A DNA stretch of 64,000 nt, taken from assembly GCA_019722365.1 (NCBI GenBank), contig JADFUC010000849.1, positions 1 to 64,000 on the forward strand. The letters are read 5' to 3'. Source of the stretch: Lithospermum erythrorhizon (lineage: Eukaryota > Streptophyta > Magnoliopsida > Boraginales > Boraginaceae). The notes beneath the pieces are model-generated. The model saw only the letters and a list, made by a program, of their open reading frames with translations, ran no database searches and was not told where the DNA came from. Both the position numbers and the translations under genes were made by a program. Shown piece by piece: positions 1-10,891 of this stretch; position 1 is the first letter of the stretch, and the number at the start of each line of letters is the position of its first letter.

Positions 1-80
1 TATTACGTATTGCCATCGGGTTCGTGGAGATTGGGCACGATAAGTCGAGCACTAACCTAAAACCGAACGACTCGATTTTT

Positions 81-88
81 TATAAATA
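81..88 (+). promoter_or_regulatory. LTR TATA box
   Basis: TATAAATA follows a T-run and precedes a pyrimidine-rich stretch. The same motif is at 7449-7456 in the 3' LTR, about 243 bp from that LTR's start. Transcription would therefore start near the beginning of the LTR, leaving a U3 of only about 250-280 bp. Confidence 0.6.
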
Positions 89-1419
89 TCCCCGCAAGCT
101 TATCCTCCACATCATCAAACACTTCACCATCTTCCTCTTGTTCCATTTGTCAAATATTCTCTTTTCCCTCAACATTTTTTTTCCATTTCTCTTCAATTGT
201 CGCCAAACTCAAAAAACCGCTTGTAGAAATATTGTTCTCGCTCTCATCATTCTCTCGAAAGGCGTAAGAAATTTCCCAAGCCCTTTCGAGATATTTCTCG
301 GGTTTCGAGATAGTTGACTTTTTAGCTGACTTTTACATAATTGAATTTTATGATAAATCTTAGTCAAGTTACGGGTTCTCAAGGACGTATATACGTGATG
401 AATTCGTATTGGGAGCTCGCTTCTGAGGACGCATGGCCGAGCTTGACTTTTGGGGTTTCAGCCAGACTTTTACGTGGGATATTTTTATAAACTTTAAATG
501 TGTGTGAGGTTACATTGGGACCTTATTATAGTCAAGTATGAACAGCAATCGGGCGATTTAAAATTTATTAGTAAGTGGCGCATTGAAAAAGTGAAATTTC
601 CAAGTCGAGTTATAATTGATATTTTGTTATTGTGATCGTTAATTATGGACTTGATGATTAATTAATGACTTATGTTGATTTGTAAAACAGAAAGGGATAA
701 GACGGAATTCTAGCTGGGATCGATTGTCAGGTCCGATGGGATTATAATTCGAGAAGTTTATCCGGGCTGGCAGCTTATACCATTTAGAAATAGTTTCCCT
801 AAGAATTGGTTAGTGTATCCTCAGAGAACGCCGGTATAATAGGTTTTGACCATACTTTCTGGTATTTTGCTAGGCGTTGATCGAAAAGCGGCGCTTACCT
901 CGATTGTTCGCTGGCTAGTTTCGTAGCTAGCGTGAGAGGCGAAGTACTTATCTCACGGGTGTTACTTTACGCATTTACCTTGATTTGTGATATACATGTT
1001 ATTATGATACGACATGCTGAGAACGATGACATGTCATCAGGTTAAGATTATTAGAACGATATACATGTAATTGTTGTGTTAGCGTGGATTGTGTTTCGTG
1101 GCGCCCGAAGATTGCCGGAGGTAAGTAATGTACCAACTCCAACTTATATTTCGACTCCGTACCTTGTCGGCACTATTATTATGCGTAGCCTCGCTTTCAA
1201 GACTGATATGTCTGCGATCCTCACGGGCGATCAGATTGATTCGATTGCGGGATGTTTTAGCCGTGGCGCCGTAATATCGCTTGGGAGTAGAGTAGTTGTT
1301 GGGTTATGCATGAGTTCAGGCTCGAGTATCGTGTGCTTAATCTCTATAAATGGGATTACTAGGATTAGGCGACTCTCCTTCCTCGCGATACGTGACGCTA
1401 TTATCTCTATACTACGTAT

Positions 1420-1720
1420 AGCTGCAAGGCTTGGCCTTATACTCGTATAAGAGCCGGTATGACTCTTTTGATCGCTATTGCAGTATCAAGCCGGGCGTGG
1501 CCCTACTACGGTATAATACAAGGGTTTGGCCTTATACTCGGTATAAGAGTCGTATGAGTCTTTGATCACTTACAGCGCATTGTCGACGTGGCCCCATACT
1601 ACTCAAGATAACAGGCGGTTTGGCCCATACTCGTATAAGAGCGGTGTTTATTAGCGGTTGATCCATTCTCAGTGTATCGATTGAGTATACGCGTATTGTG
1701 TCGGGTATACTCATGAGAGC
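1420..1720 (+). repeat. Palindromic subrepeats inside LTR
   Basis: Several imperfect units contain TTGGCCTTATACTCGTATAAGAG or variants. Each has an inverted core, CTTATAC...GTATAAG. The units are separated by sequence resembling TTTGATCAC. Related units occur in the 3' LTR at about 8730-9000, in the - strand LTR at about 11640-11830, and as a long array at about 59520-59990. Confidence 0.7.
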
Positions 1721-2440
1721 ATGGTAGGATGTGGGCGGATTTACTAGATTTATAGTCGATGCTGAAGTCTCATGGATTTCATTGGGTGATTGTGTGCTTT
1801 ATTGAGACCTTCTATTATATTTTAACATGTTGGTGCCTCGAGACCTTCTTGAAACCTTATCAGATGACCCGATTAGGATAGTCCCGATATATGGTTATTC
1901 ATTGGATTATTAAATTCCTCACTATCTCGTTCGCATTGCAAGCTTCACCCCGTAAGTTTCACTAAGCTTCGCGGCTTACACCCCCTTTCGCTATGGGCCA
2001 TTTTATTTGTGCCAGTCGTTGTGTGGCTGGGCTGGTGCCCAAGAAAGCCGCTGGAGAGTTTCGTTCGGCTGATGTGAAAGATCGGGGCGGCCGAGATCCT
2101 CACGCTTCCCATTTTTATGTGTTGTCAACCGCCATTTGTATTTCCTTCTCGAAATTCCTAGCCTTGTCGGTAGTCATTTTGTATTTAGGATACAAGACGT
2201 ATCATTTGTCAGAGCCTTGCCGCATTTCATTTTATTTCGGGATACGCTGTATATATTTACGGTCGGGTCGCTTCGATATCACCGACGGATTATAAATTTT
2301 AAACCTGCTTTGATTTGGGAAACGAAAGCACATTTTTGGATGAAACGAATTGTATTTTTAAACCGAAGTCGCCCATCGGGTTTGGTGACTCGTGTTCTGA
2401 TTTTAACGACTTCACTCGGCCGACCCGGGCGTCGCAATTT

Positions 2441-2456
2441 TAGTATCGGCTTAGGG
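2441..2456 (+). other. Primer-binding site (initiator-Met tRNA type), degenerate
   Basis: TAGTATCGGCTTAGGG lies 3-4 nt after the LTR end and resembles the plant PBS consensus TGGTATCAGAGC, which is complementary to the 3' end of tRNA-iMet. Element 2 has the same TATCGG variant at its PBS. Confidence 0.65.
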
Positions 2457-2559
2457 TTTCCGCATTTTTGCCATCTCGCGTGGTCGCGAGTCACTTTCCT
2501 TGAGTCGTCAGGAGCGGTGGCTTTTTGTTAAAAAAAAATCAGTCTTTTTCTCTTGTCAA

Positions 2560-3640
2560 GCAAGTAGACGAGGATGCCAGCCCAGTACGCGGGCGAGGCA
2601 GCCGGCAGTACTGCAGGGGCCTGCAGGGGCCGAGCCGGGTGTATAGCCGCTGGGATGAAAGTACAAATGGTGACCACCGTGGTCCGGAGGTGCATTCTTC
2701 TCGAAAGCAAAGCGGGTGTAGACCTCGGTGAGAGGAGAGGCTGGGTGAATGCTCGTGGCCGAGCAGCCAGAGGTCAATTCCCTGCAGCAGCTTGTTTGAT
2801 CGGTTTCAAGCAGGATCCTCCGAAGCTTTCGGGGTTCACCGTGAGCGGTGCTATTGATTTCATTCGGGATATAAAGTCCATCTTTGAGCCAACGGGATTG
2901 GCGAGATGGTAGTGAAGTTTGCTACTTATAGACTTCTGGGCGAGGGTGCCCGTAATCGGCGGGAGACCGGGAAAGTGCATCTCTCTCGATCGCGCGGTAG
3001 GAGGTTCATGTTTCCTCGGGAGCGATTTGCTGAGCTCTTCCCGGGAGAATTATTGCTCGAGACCTGCCACGGCGGCCTCTCGAGAGCCGATTTCGTTGAC
3101 ACAGGTTCGAGGTCACGAGAGTACGGTAGACAGCTCGCTGATTTGTGCCGACTACTCGATGTTTATCCAAGAAAGCGGCAGAGGATCACTAGGTTCGTGG
3201 ACGGCTCGACGCGGGAGATACGCCACCGTGATCTCACCATGGTTTTTACTAGTTTCCATGCCGCGAGGAACGCAGCCCCGAAGATGGAAACGGAGCGCGG
3301 GGTGAGCCGCAGGCGAAGTGGACGGTGAGGAGTCGACTCCGGTGACTTTCTTTCCGGTAGCCTCTAGCCTCTGGGAAAGTTCGTATGGTGACGGACCGCC
3401 AGAGTCGCCCCGGGCAGTCACTAGCGTCTCGACGGCCCGCTCGGGAAGTTATTCCACCGCTCCTCTACTACGAGATCCGGGCGGGTTCGTAGGTGGCCTT
3501 CCTGCCCGTGAGCAGCTGGCCCGCCGCACGGCTACAAGTCGATTGGGCATGTGCTAGATCGGGCCAAGTAGGTGGTCATATGTTATCGGCGCAAGAAATG
3601 TGACATCTCGGGGCGGCGATTTGCCCTGGGGCTTATTGCA
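2560..3640 (+). pseudogene. gag region of element 1 (broken)
   Basis: Capsid-like motifs are spread over several frames: IKSIFEPTGLARW (about 2870), VKFATYRLLGEGA (about 2910), then FPRERFAELFPGE (about 3010). These match the Ty3 gag pattern of an 'A.Y.L.G.A..WW' stretch followed by 'F.ELF...Y'. A degenerate CCHC zinc knuckle may lie at about 3580-3640 (CYRRKKCDIS), with the second and later ligands lost. The same segment occurs inverted at 10450-10205. Gag would form the virus-like particle. The frame is broken many times. Confidence 0.72.
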
Positions 3641-4039
3641 GTAGAAGTAGTACGCTATCACCTGCTCGCCTGCAGCGGTTATCCGGGAGTCGTGGTGGTC
3701 GATCTAGCCGCCACGGGGCCGCGGATACGGGAGCTATAGACTCGTAGGAAAATGGGCCGTGGGTAAATGGAAGCCGAGTCGGCCGAGGCCGTGAGTCATG
3801 TCAAGTACTCATCAGAGGCCCAGATACCCCTGTGAGCCGCGATGTGTACATTATTCCTTTGTGATATCGAGGCCGTGGTGTTGTTTACTCCCCGGGCTAC
3901 GATTCTTTCAGGTCTCGTAGTTTTATTCCCCGCTTTATCTCTGTATGTCAGGCCTTTGCCTCGGCCCCACTCGAGATTATGACGCCAGTAGGGGAGGCCG
4001 GGCCATGCCAGATTTGTACATGAGACCTGCCCTTTTGAT

Positions 4040-4190
4040 CGTATGTGGTCACTATTGTCTGCTGATTTACTTCCATTCGAAGCCGATTTTGATCTTGTCT
4101 CTCGTAATGGATTGCCGGGGAAACATCATGCCGTTATTGATCGCCATCGGAAGGAGATTACTTCAGGGTTCGTGAAGACTAGATATCCGA
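4040..4190 (+). pseudogene. Retroviral-type aspartic protease remnant
   Basis: One frame reads FEADFDLVSRNGLPGKHHAVIDRHRK-like sequence, the degraded form of the plant Ty3 protease segment 'F D.ILGMDWL..Y.A.IDC..K.I'. It lies just upstream of RT, as expected for gypsy order. The catalytic DTG/DSG segment should lie upstream at about 3900-4000; I could not see a clean copy. Confidence 0.6.
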
Positions 4191-4389
4191 TTTGGGCGGG
4201 AGATGTGAAAAGATTTTGCCTTCGAAGCTTCAGGTCGCACTCGAGGCTGTGGGAGGTTGATTCAAGGCTGGATTCTCGGGATATGCGTGGTTGATTTGAG
4301 TGTGTTACAGAACAAACCGAAGACGCTGGGTTGTTGCAGAGTTCAAGCGATGTTTTTCCCGAGGACTGACGGATCGCCGCAACGGAGAT

Positions 4390-5150
4390 CGAATTTCAAG
4401 TATCGAGGTTATTCCGGTACGGCACCAATTTCTTCCACCGCATGTGATGGCTCCAAATGAAGTTTGGTGAATCATGGACTCAATTACGTGTGAATTATTA
4501 GACGCGGATTCATCGCATCGAGCGTATTCCTCCGCCAGCGCACTAAAGGTTGTTCGCGAAAGTTAAGGACGGGTTCAATGAAGCCGCATCGACTACCGAA
4601 TAAAGTGACCATTAAGAACCGATACCCATTGCCCGCACCGACGATTTGTTCGATCACCGGCGGATGCCGCGTGTTCTCGCCAAGATTGATTTGGCGATCC
4701 GGTTATCACGCTTGAGATCAGTGAGGATATTCCGAATCGCTTCCGATTCGGCATGGATATTATGAAGCGAGAAAGCGATGCCATTTCCGATCGACAACGC
4801 ACCGGGCGGCCTTTATGGATTCATGAACCGGTATTTCGAGAGTATTTGACGAAGCTCAGGGTGGTCTTTACTGATGATATATTTGATATATTCCAGGGGA
4901 GGAGGAAATACGGCAGGCATTTCGCATTGTTTTCGTGGGACCTCAGACAAAGACCAGCCAGGCGCCAAGTTTTCCAAATGGAAGTTCTCAATGAACAAGA
5001 CCCTCGGGGCATGTTATTTCCCGGTATTTGTGCCGATCCACGGCAGGCCGCCAATTGGGAGTGTCCCACCAAGACCGAGGCGATGTGCCTTTTGGGGTTG
5101 GGCTCTGGTTATTACAGAGATTCATCAAGTGACTTCTCTTGATCGCGACG
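4390..5150 (+). pseudogene. Reverse transcriptase remnant (Ty3)
   Basis: Fragments in different frames follow RT order: a proline-rich entry (about 4420-4460), RIDYR..VTIKNRYPLP (about 4585-4632), DLFD (about 4645), VFREYLTKLRVVFTDDIFDIF (about 4828-4890). The last carries the catalytic box in altered form, FTDDI where active Ty3 elements have FIDDI. Many single-base indels separate the fragments. Copying of element RNA to cDNA was its role; this copy is dead. Confidence 0.82.
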
Positions 5151-5640
5151 CCATCAATTGAAGCCACCCAGAAAGCAAGTCCTATCCGGGATGATGATCA
5201 TGTAGGATCGCCTGTGGTATTAAAGCGGGAAGTTTTGACTACGGGCGCCAAGGTTGCCATACCGTCTGCTCCGGTGGCCACGTGATTTATACGATGCTTC
5301 CATCGTGATCAGTGCTTTTGATGCGCAGAATGGTGTGCGATCGCCTATGCTTCTCCCGATTATCAGCTTGAGGAATCACGAAGAACTATCCGACCCACGA
5401 TCTCGAGCCAATGCGATAGTCTTTGGCGCTTGAAATCACAAGAGACATCCTGTATGGGGGGTTGCTAAGCGATTTTTTAGAATGGAATTGGCAAGAGCTT
5501 AAAGTATCTTCTCCGACGCAGTAGAGAGATTTGAATTTGAGGCGCAGGAGGTGGATGGAGTTCATTAGCCATTATGACTACTCATTGAGTACCACCCCTG
5601 CAAGAGTCACGCGCCGCAGAAAGTGGGAAATCAAAGGGAC
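5150..5640 (+). pseudogene. RNase H remnant
   Basis: The clearest block is at about 5530-5620: NLRRRRWMEFI, then YDYSLSTTPARV. It matches the conserved end of Ty3 RNase H, 'LRQRRW.E...DYD..I.Y.PGKAN.VADALSR'. The upstream part is too broken to align by eye. Confidence 0.72.
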
Positions 5641-5839
5641 CCTCGGCAGGTAGACCCTAAAACACCGAGTCGATTTTGATGTCGGTAATGACGGGAGATT
5701 TTTCGCCCATACGAGTCCCGATCAAAGGTTTCATGGGATCTGGGATCATAACAGGATGAGACCGGCAGTTATCAAGTAGGACGCGGTGAATCCGAGTCGA
5801 CTTCATTGACGAGAGCGGAGCTCAAGATGAACGGCGACA

Positions 5840-6830
5840 TGGGGTACCGATTCGCATGAGCCGAGAAGCGGGAGATTCTTGATTTAGGCCCATAATACTC
5901 CCTACAAGTTGTACACCCGGTAGTACAAAGATGTATCGTGATTTTGAGGTCGACGATTGGGTGGCCGTGAACGGTTATAGGATCGCAGTTTGTGGCAAAG
6001 TGCTTGGTTTGTCGCCAGTGAAGGCCGCATAGACATCCTCAAGGGTTTATTGCGACTCTCCTATTCCCCGAAAGGGATACGGGAGAATATCACCATGGAC
6101 TCGTGTTCGCATCCGAGGACGCTGAGGCGACATGACGGGATTCAATGACGATAGCTATCAAAGTCGGCTCATTTTCTACCCACGATCTATACGGCCTCGA
6201 GGACTAAATAAAATTTATGTGGATCGACAAGTAGATTGCACGGGGTTCCGTGTCGATCATTTCGACCGTGATGCCAGATTCACTTCCCGAGGTTCCTCGA
6301 GGGGTTTCCCGTGGAGGCAATCGGGACTGGGGAGCGAGTCAGTACATCTTTCATCCCCTGCAATGACGGGCAACTGGCAGGACACGGACATCGAGGATAT
6401 GCTCCGCTCAGGTTCGAACTTCTCCGGAATCAACACGAAGGCTCCAAGATACGCCACAACAACCTTCCATGCTAAAATACTGAGATGGCACCTTTGAGGC
6501 GCTTTCAGATGGCTGAGGCGCCGCATCAGCTTTGTCGAAACGTAGGCAGCAGAGAGGAAAGTTTATTGCCTGGAAGTTGGTTTGTAGTTCAGAGCGGATC
6601 GATTGATTCGAAGAAGACGTCCGAGACAACAGATAAATAAATATGCGCATCATCGCGCAGTAGCAGACGGTTCTTTGAGGTTTCAGTGTACCGTTGTTCC
6701 CGGAGGGTATTCCGTAGCGGAGCGATTGCGGCCTGGGAGGAAAGTGGAAGTTAAGTCCTCAAAGTATATCGACCATTTGCATCCGGAGAAGTCATTCTGG
6801 CTTAATTGCTGGCGTTGCTCCCGAGTTTAG
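5840..6830 (+). pseudogene. Integrase remnant
   Basis: Pieces appear in the canonical order: a zinc-finger-like segment (YKLYTR.YKDV, about 5905-5945, for 'HPG.TKMY.DL'), then KGLLRL (about 6040), then ENITMDS (about 6088-6110, for 'W..I.MDF', which holds the first catalytic Asp), then SKSAHFLP (about 6160-6185, for 'TKSAHFLP'). Later catalytic positions are not recoverable by eye because of frameshifts. Confidence 0.75.
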
Positions 6831-7080
6831 ATAGATTCATAATGCCAGCTTCCATGTGTCTGAGAAGTATATCCCCCGACGAAGTCGCATATTTAGTTTT
6901 CACCTCCGGTGGAGCTCGAGGAGGACCTAATGCCGAGGAAGTTAATCGTGTGAGATTTTGGACCGAAGTAGAAGTTTCGAGGAGTAAAGACAAAGTGGCC
7001 TTAGTGAAAGCCTCCCAAGTGAGGAATCGGGCCAGGTAAGAAAGCGACTGTGATGTAGGACGGTATTTAAGTGAACCGTT
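6830..7080 (+). pseudogene. Integrase C-terminal / chromodomain-like tail
   Basis: FHVSEKYIPDE-like sequence (from about 6849) corresponds to 'FHVSMLRKY.PDPSHV'. ILDR (about 6955) and SKDKVALVKA (about 6986-7015) correspond to '..ILDR....R.K.I.LVKVLW' of the chromovirus tail. This tail is the basis for the chromovirus call. It ends about 130 bp before the 3' LTR. Confidence 0.7.
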
Positions 7081-7205
7081 ACTCATAGCTCTTCGAGTAG
7101 ATGCGAGTTTGTTGTTTTTGATATGGTATTTGTTTTTGTGTTATTATATGTTCTCGTTGTTTGGGTTGTTAAATTTCGAGGCTCTAAATTTTATTAGCGG
7201 GTAGA

Positions 7206-9772
7206 TCAGACAACCCGTTACTTCTAAAAAAAAAAAAAAAATTTAAAATTTTTCTGGCCTGGGCGCGGACCCGAATAGTATAATTTTTTTTTCGACGATG
7301 ATATTATTTCGTAAAAATTTTTTAGCCGAATTTCATTTATAATTTAGAAGTGTTTGCCATGGAAGAATTTTATCTTTGAAATCGGGTTCGTGGGAGATTT
7401 GGGTAATTTATGTCGAGAATTAACCAAACCGAACGACTGCCGATTTTTTATAAATATCTTTTCAAGCTCATCCTCCACATCACCAAACACTTCACCATCT
7501 TCCTCTTCGTTCATTTTGGGTCAAATACTCCCTTCTTTTCCCCCCTACATTTTTTTTTCCATTTCTCTTTTCAATTGTCAAACCAAAACCGTCAGAGAAT
7601 ATTGTTCTGCTTCCATCATTCTCGCTGAGTTAAGGTAAGAAATTTCAAGTCTTTCAGATACTTTGGGTTTCGCGATAGTTGACTTTTAGTTGACTTTACA
7701 TAATTGAATTTTATGATAAATCTTGCTATGTTCGTGACGTGATATATTACTTAATTGATTAGAGTTTCAAGCTGGTGACGCATGGTCGAAATAGACTTTG
7801 GGGTTTCAATAATTTTTTGCGGATATTTATAAAACTTTAAAATGTGGTGAGGTTACATCATCAAATTTTATTATAGTTGCAGTATGACAAGTAAATTAGC
7901 GATTTAAAATTTACAGTGGTAAGCAGGTTTAAAAAAGTGAAATTTCCAAGTCGAAGAGCACTGATATTTCAAGCATAGATTGTTAATTATGGACTTGGAT
8001 GATTAATTAGAATGACTTATGTTGGATTTTGTAAGCGAGAAAGCGAGCAAGATGGAATTCTTAATGGGGATCGATTAATAAGTATCCGATGGGATTATAA
8101 TTGACAGCTTATCCGGGCTGCTATACCATTTAGAAATAGTTCCCCAAGAATCGTTATGCATCCCTTGCAATCCGCCCAGATAAGAATAGGTTTTGGATCA
8201 TACTTTCCGGTATTTTGTTATTAGGAAGGATCGCGGGAAAGTGCCAGCTTACCTCGATTGCCTTTCGGGCGTTTCAGAGTTACAGAAAGTAGTACTTCTA
8301 TCTCATGTTACTTTACGCATTTCTTAAATTGACGTAGATATATACATGTTATTACATGATATGATTACGTGAGAACGATGTACATGTCATTGTGTTATGA
8401 TTATATAATGATATACATGTAATCATGGTGTTATGGATTGTGTTGCATACCAAGATTACCGAGTAAAGAAATAACCCAACTGAGATTTCACTCCGTATCT
8501 TGTCGGCACTATTATATTATGTATCTCACGCACTTCTTTGATATGTTTGTATCTCACGGGCGATTGTGATTGATTCTGAATTGGGATGTTTTAGCTGCAG
8601 CCAGAATAATCGCTTCTGGGAGCAGTAGTGAGTTGTCAAGTTATGAAAGTTTATCTAGGTCGTGGGGCGCACTTATAGTCGATTACTGTGATTAGGTGAC
8701 TCCTCCTTCCCTTGCAGGATATGTGATGCTATTGGCCCTATACTAATACTAAGATAGCTGCATGTTTGGCCTTTATACTTCTAGAGAGATAAGGAGCCAT
8801 ACTTTTTGATCACCGCTGCTGCTACAAGTATCGGTTTGGCAGGTCTTATACTACTAAGATAGCTAAGGTTTGGCCTTATACTGTATAAGAGCGGTATGAG
8901 TCTTTGATCACTTTGTCGTGTGCATTGCTCCATGGCCCTTATACTGGGTATAGCGCGGCGGTTTGGCCTTATATTTCTAAGATAAGAAATGGTTGCTTAT
9001 TAGCGAAGTTGATCCATTCCTCAAGTAGTAGACGGATCGAGTATATGCGCATTGGGAGGCTGGTATACTAAGGAGTATACGAGAGAGATAGCGGATGACT
9101 AGATTTATAGTCGACGCTGAAGTCTGGTGATTTCATTGGGCATCAGGTGCTTTATCGGCACCTTCTATTAGTATAGCTTCTTAACATTATTCGGTAATCT
9201 TCTCAAACCTTATCATGATCTCTCATTGGGAGGTCCTCGATATATGCATATTCATATTTGATTACAATTTCACATCTCGTCTTGAGCCGGGGAAGCTCAC
9301 CCCCTCAGTTTTCACTACTGGCTAAGCTTACACTCTCTTTTCGCTACGTGGCGTTATTTTTTGAGTTTTCAAAGTTGACAGGAAAGGCCGGTGCCGCAGC
9401 TGTCGAGAGCACAGTGCCTAAAGCGAAGATCGAGTGGCCGAGGATCCTCACAGCTCATTTTTATGCGTAAGTCAATCAGTTTTCATTGTTGTATTTCGAA
9501 TTTTTAGCTCGTTTGCAGTCATTTTGTATTTAGATACAAGATGTGATTATCAAGTTGAGCCTCACGGCATTGATACGCTGTATATATTTATATGTTGTCG
9601 CTTCGTCACCTCGACGGGATTATAACTTTTTAAAACTGCTTTTGATTTGGAAACGCAGCACATTTTTGGATGAAACGAATTGTATTTTAACCGAGTCGCC
9701 CATCGGCTCGCGACTCGTGTTCCTGATTTTAACGACTACCTCGTGGCGGCCAACCTCGGGCGGGTCGTTACG
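7206..9772 (+). repeat. 3' LTR of element 1
   Basis: It starts at CAGACAACCCG (from TGTAACAACCCG) and ends at CGGGTCGTTACG, at 2567 bp. It contains the TATA box at 7449, a conserved GGTAAGAAA motif at about 7634, direct ATACATGTTATTA-type motifs at 8330-8430, and palindromic subrepeats at 8730-9000. It is homologous to 1-2437, and in inverted orientation to 10890-13323. Confidence 0.88.
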
Positions 9773-9779
9773 TACCAAC

Positions 9780-10790
9780 CGCCACATCGGAAATAAATCT
9801 GATATCTTCAACCCCCCGAAAGCTCACTCAAACTTCACCGGATCTCGCAGGGCTCCACCGCGCGTATGAGTCAGAATAGCTTCGGGCGAACTTCCGGGCG
9901 CATCGGGGCAATCTCGCCTGACGCACTCGCCGGGTTCTGCCCTCCTCTCGAACTCTAGAATCGGGTGTTTTATCGGTACTGAAAGTTCCTGTGCCGACTG
10001 ATCCACTCGGCCTGCCTACCTAACTCCATTTCCATCTTCGAGGCTACATTCCTCACAAGATGAAACCGGTGAAAGCCATGAAATAGATCTCGGGTGACGC
10101 ACTCCCACGCCGCCAACCATCCCCGAACTCGTGATGTTCTTTGCCTCTACCGGATGTATACACGTGAAATGGGCCGGCACATCTCGCCGAATCGGTTGCA
10201 TTCCTCAATGCACCTCGCCCCCCCGAGCCGCTGAAATCCCGCCTCCCTCCAAAGCCGCTACGTGGGTCTCAAGACAAGCACCTCCGGAAGAGCCCAACAA
10301 ACCGCTCCCAGGACACATGGATCTCCCCTCTCGCCAGCCGTGACGCGCCTGCTCTCCTCCCACCGGCCGCGGCACCTCGTGAAGTCGATAAGTCGCAAAC
10401 TTCACTCTCATCTCACCCACAATCCCCATAGGCTCAAAAATAGACTTCATATCCCCGGATTTAACTCAATAGCCCGCTACGGCGAACCTCCTCGAAACTC
10501 GAGGATCCCTCTTCAAAACCGGTCAAACAACTTGGTTGCTCGAATTCGACCTCCTCAGCCAGCCGGCTGCCACCCGAAAGCATTCACACTCTCCCTACGA
10601 GGTCTACCCCTCAACCTGCCTTTAATAATGCACCTCCGGGACCTTGGCCGTCCACTGCACTCATCAAATTTTATACTCCCTACCACGGCCCTCCGGGGCC
10701 TACCCCTAACACCTCACTCTACTCCCTACCACGAAGTCTCGGTGGCATCCTCAGCCTACGCAACAAAAAGAAAAAGACTAGATTTTTAAC
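9780..10790 (-). pseudogene. gag region of element 2 (broken)
   Basis: The - strand reads MKSIFEPMGIVGEMRVKFAT from about 10450, closely matching element 1's gag (IKSIFEPTGL / VKFATYRL). The frame then breaks repeatedly. The sequence is GC-richer than its surroundings. It gives long antisense open frames, the longest at 10262-10789 on the + strand, which I regard as shadows. Confidence 0.7.
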
Positions 10791-10874
10791 AAAAAGACAC
10801 CACTACAACGACTCAAGGAAAAAAAACAAGTCGACACACACAACCACATGATAAACCCAAGTAATCCGAAACAT

Positions 10875-10887
10875 GCTCTCCGATACT
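10875..10887 (-). other. Primer-binding site of element 2
   Basis: On the - strand AGTATCGGAGAGC lies just inside the LTR end, a near match to GGTATCAGAGC (tRNA-iMet type). It shares the TATCGG variant with element 1. Confidence 0.6.
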
Positions 10888-10891
10888 GTGT

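Larger units (their letters stand above)
1..2437 (+). repeat. 5' LTR of element 1 (truncated by window edge)
   Basis: It is a direct repeat of 7370-9772. For example, 24-130 matches 7384-7490, and 2330-2400 matches 9660-9730 almost exactly. By comparison with the 3' LTR, about 165 bp of U3 lie upstream of the window. The 3' border is placed at CGGGCGTCGCAA, the counterpart of CGGGTCGTTACG in the 3' LTR, immediately before the PBS. Confidence 0.88.
1..9772 (+). mobile_element. Ty3/gypsy chromovirus (Del/Tekay-like), decayed, 5' end outside window
   Basis: A long LTR retrotransposon in the order 5' LTR, PBS, gag, protease, RT, RNase H, integrase, C-terminal chromodomain-like tail, 3' LTR. The two LTRs (1-2437 and 7206-9772) align along their length but with many small indels. 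Domain order PR-RT-RH-IN places it in Ty3/gypsy. The LTR ends (TGTAACAACCCG-like start, CGGGTCGTTACG end), the LTR length of about 2.6 kb and the IN C-terminal tail are typical of the plant Del/Tekay chromovirus clade; the clade name is inference. No frame is intact, with frameshifts every few dozen codons, so it cannot be autonomous. The right end abuts a sister element in the opposite orientation. Confidence 0.88.

Noticed and set aside
24..317. + strand open frame at the start of the window
   Set aside because: It lies within the LTR leader, spans the pyrimidine-rich region after the TATA box, and its counterpart in the 3' LTR is in a different frame.
10262..10789. Long + strand open frame (175 codons)
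   Set aside because: It is antisense to the gag of element 2, is Arg/Pro/Ser-rich and low-complexity, and matches no known family. It is explained by the GC-rich gag sequence on the other strand.
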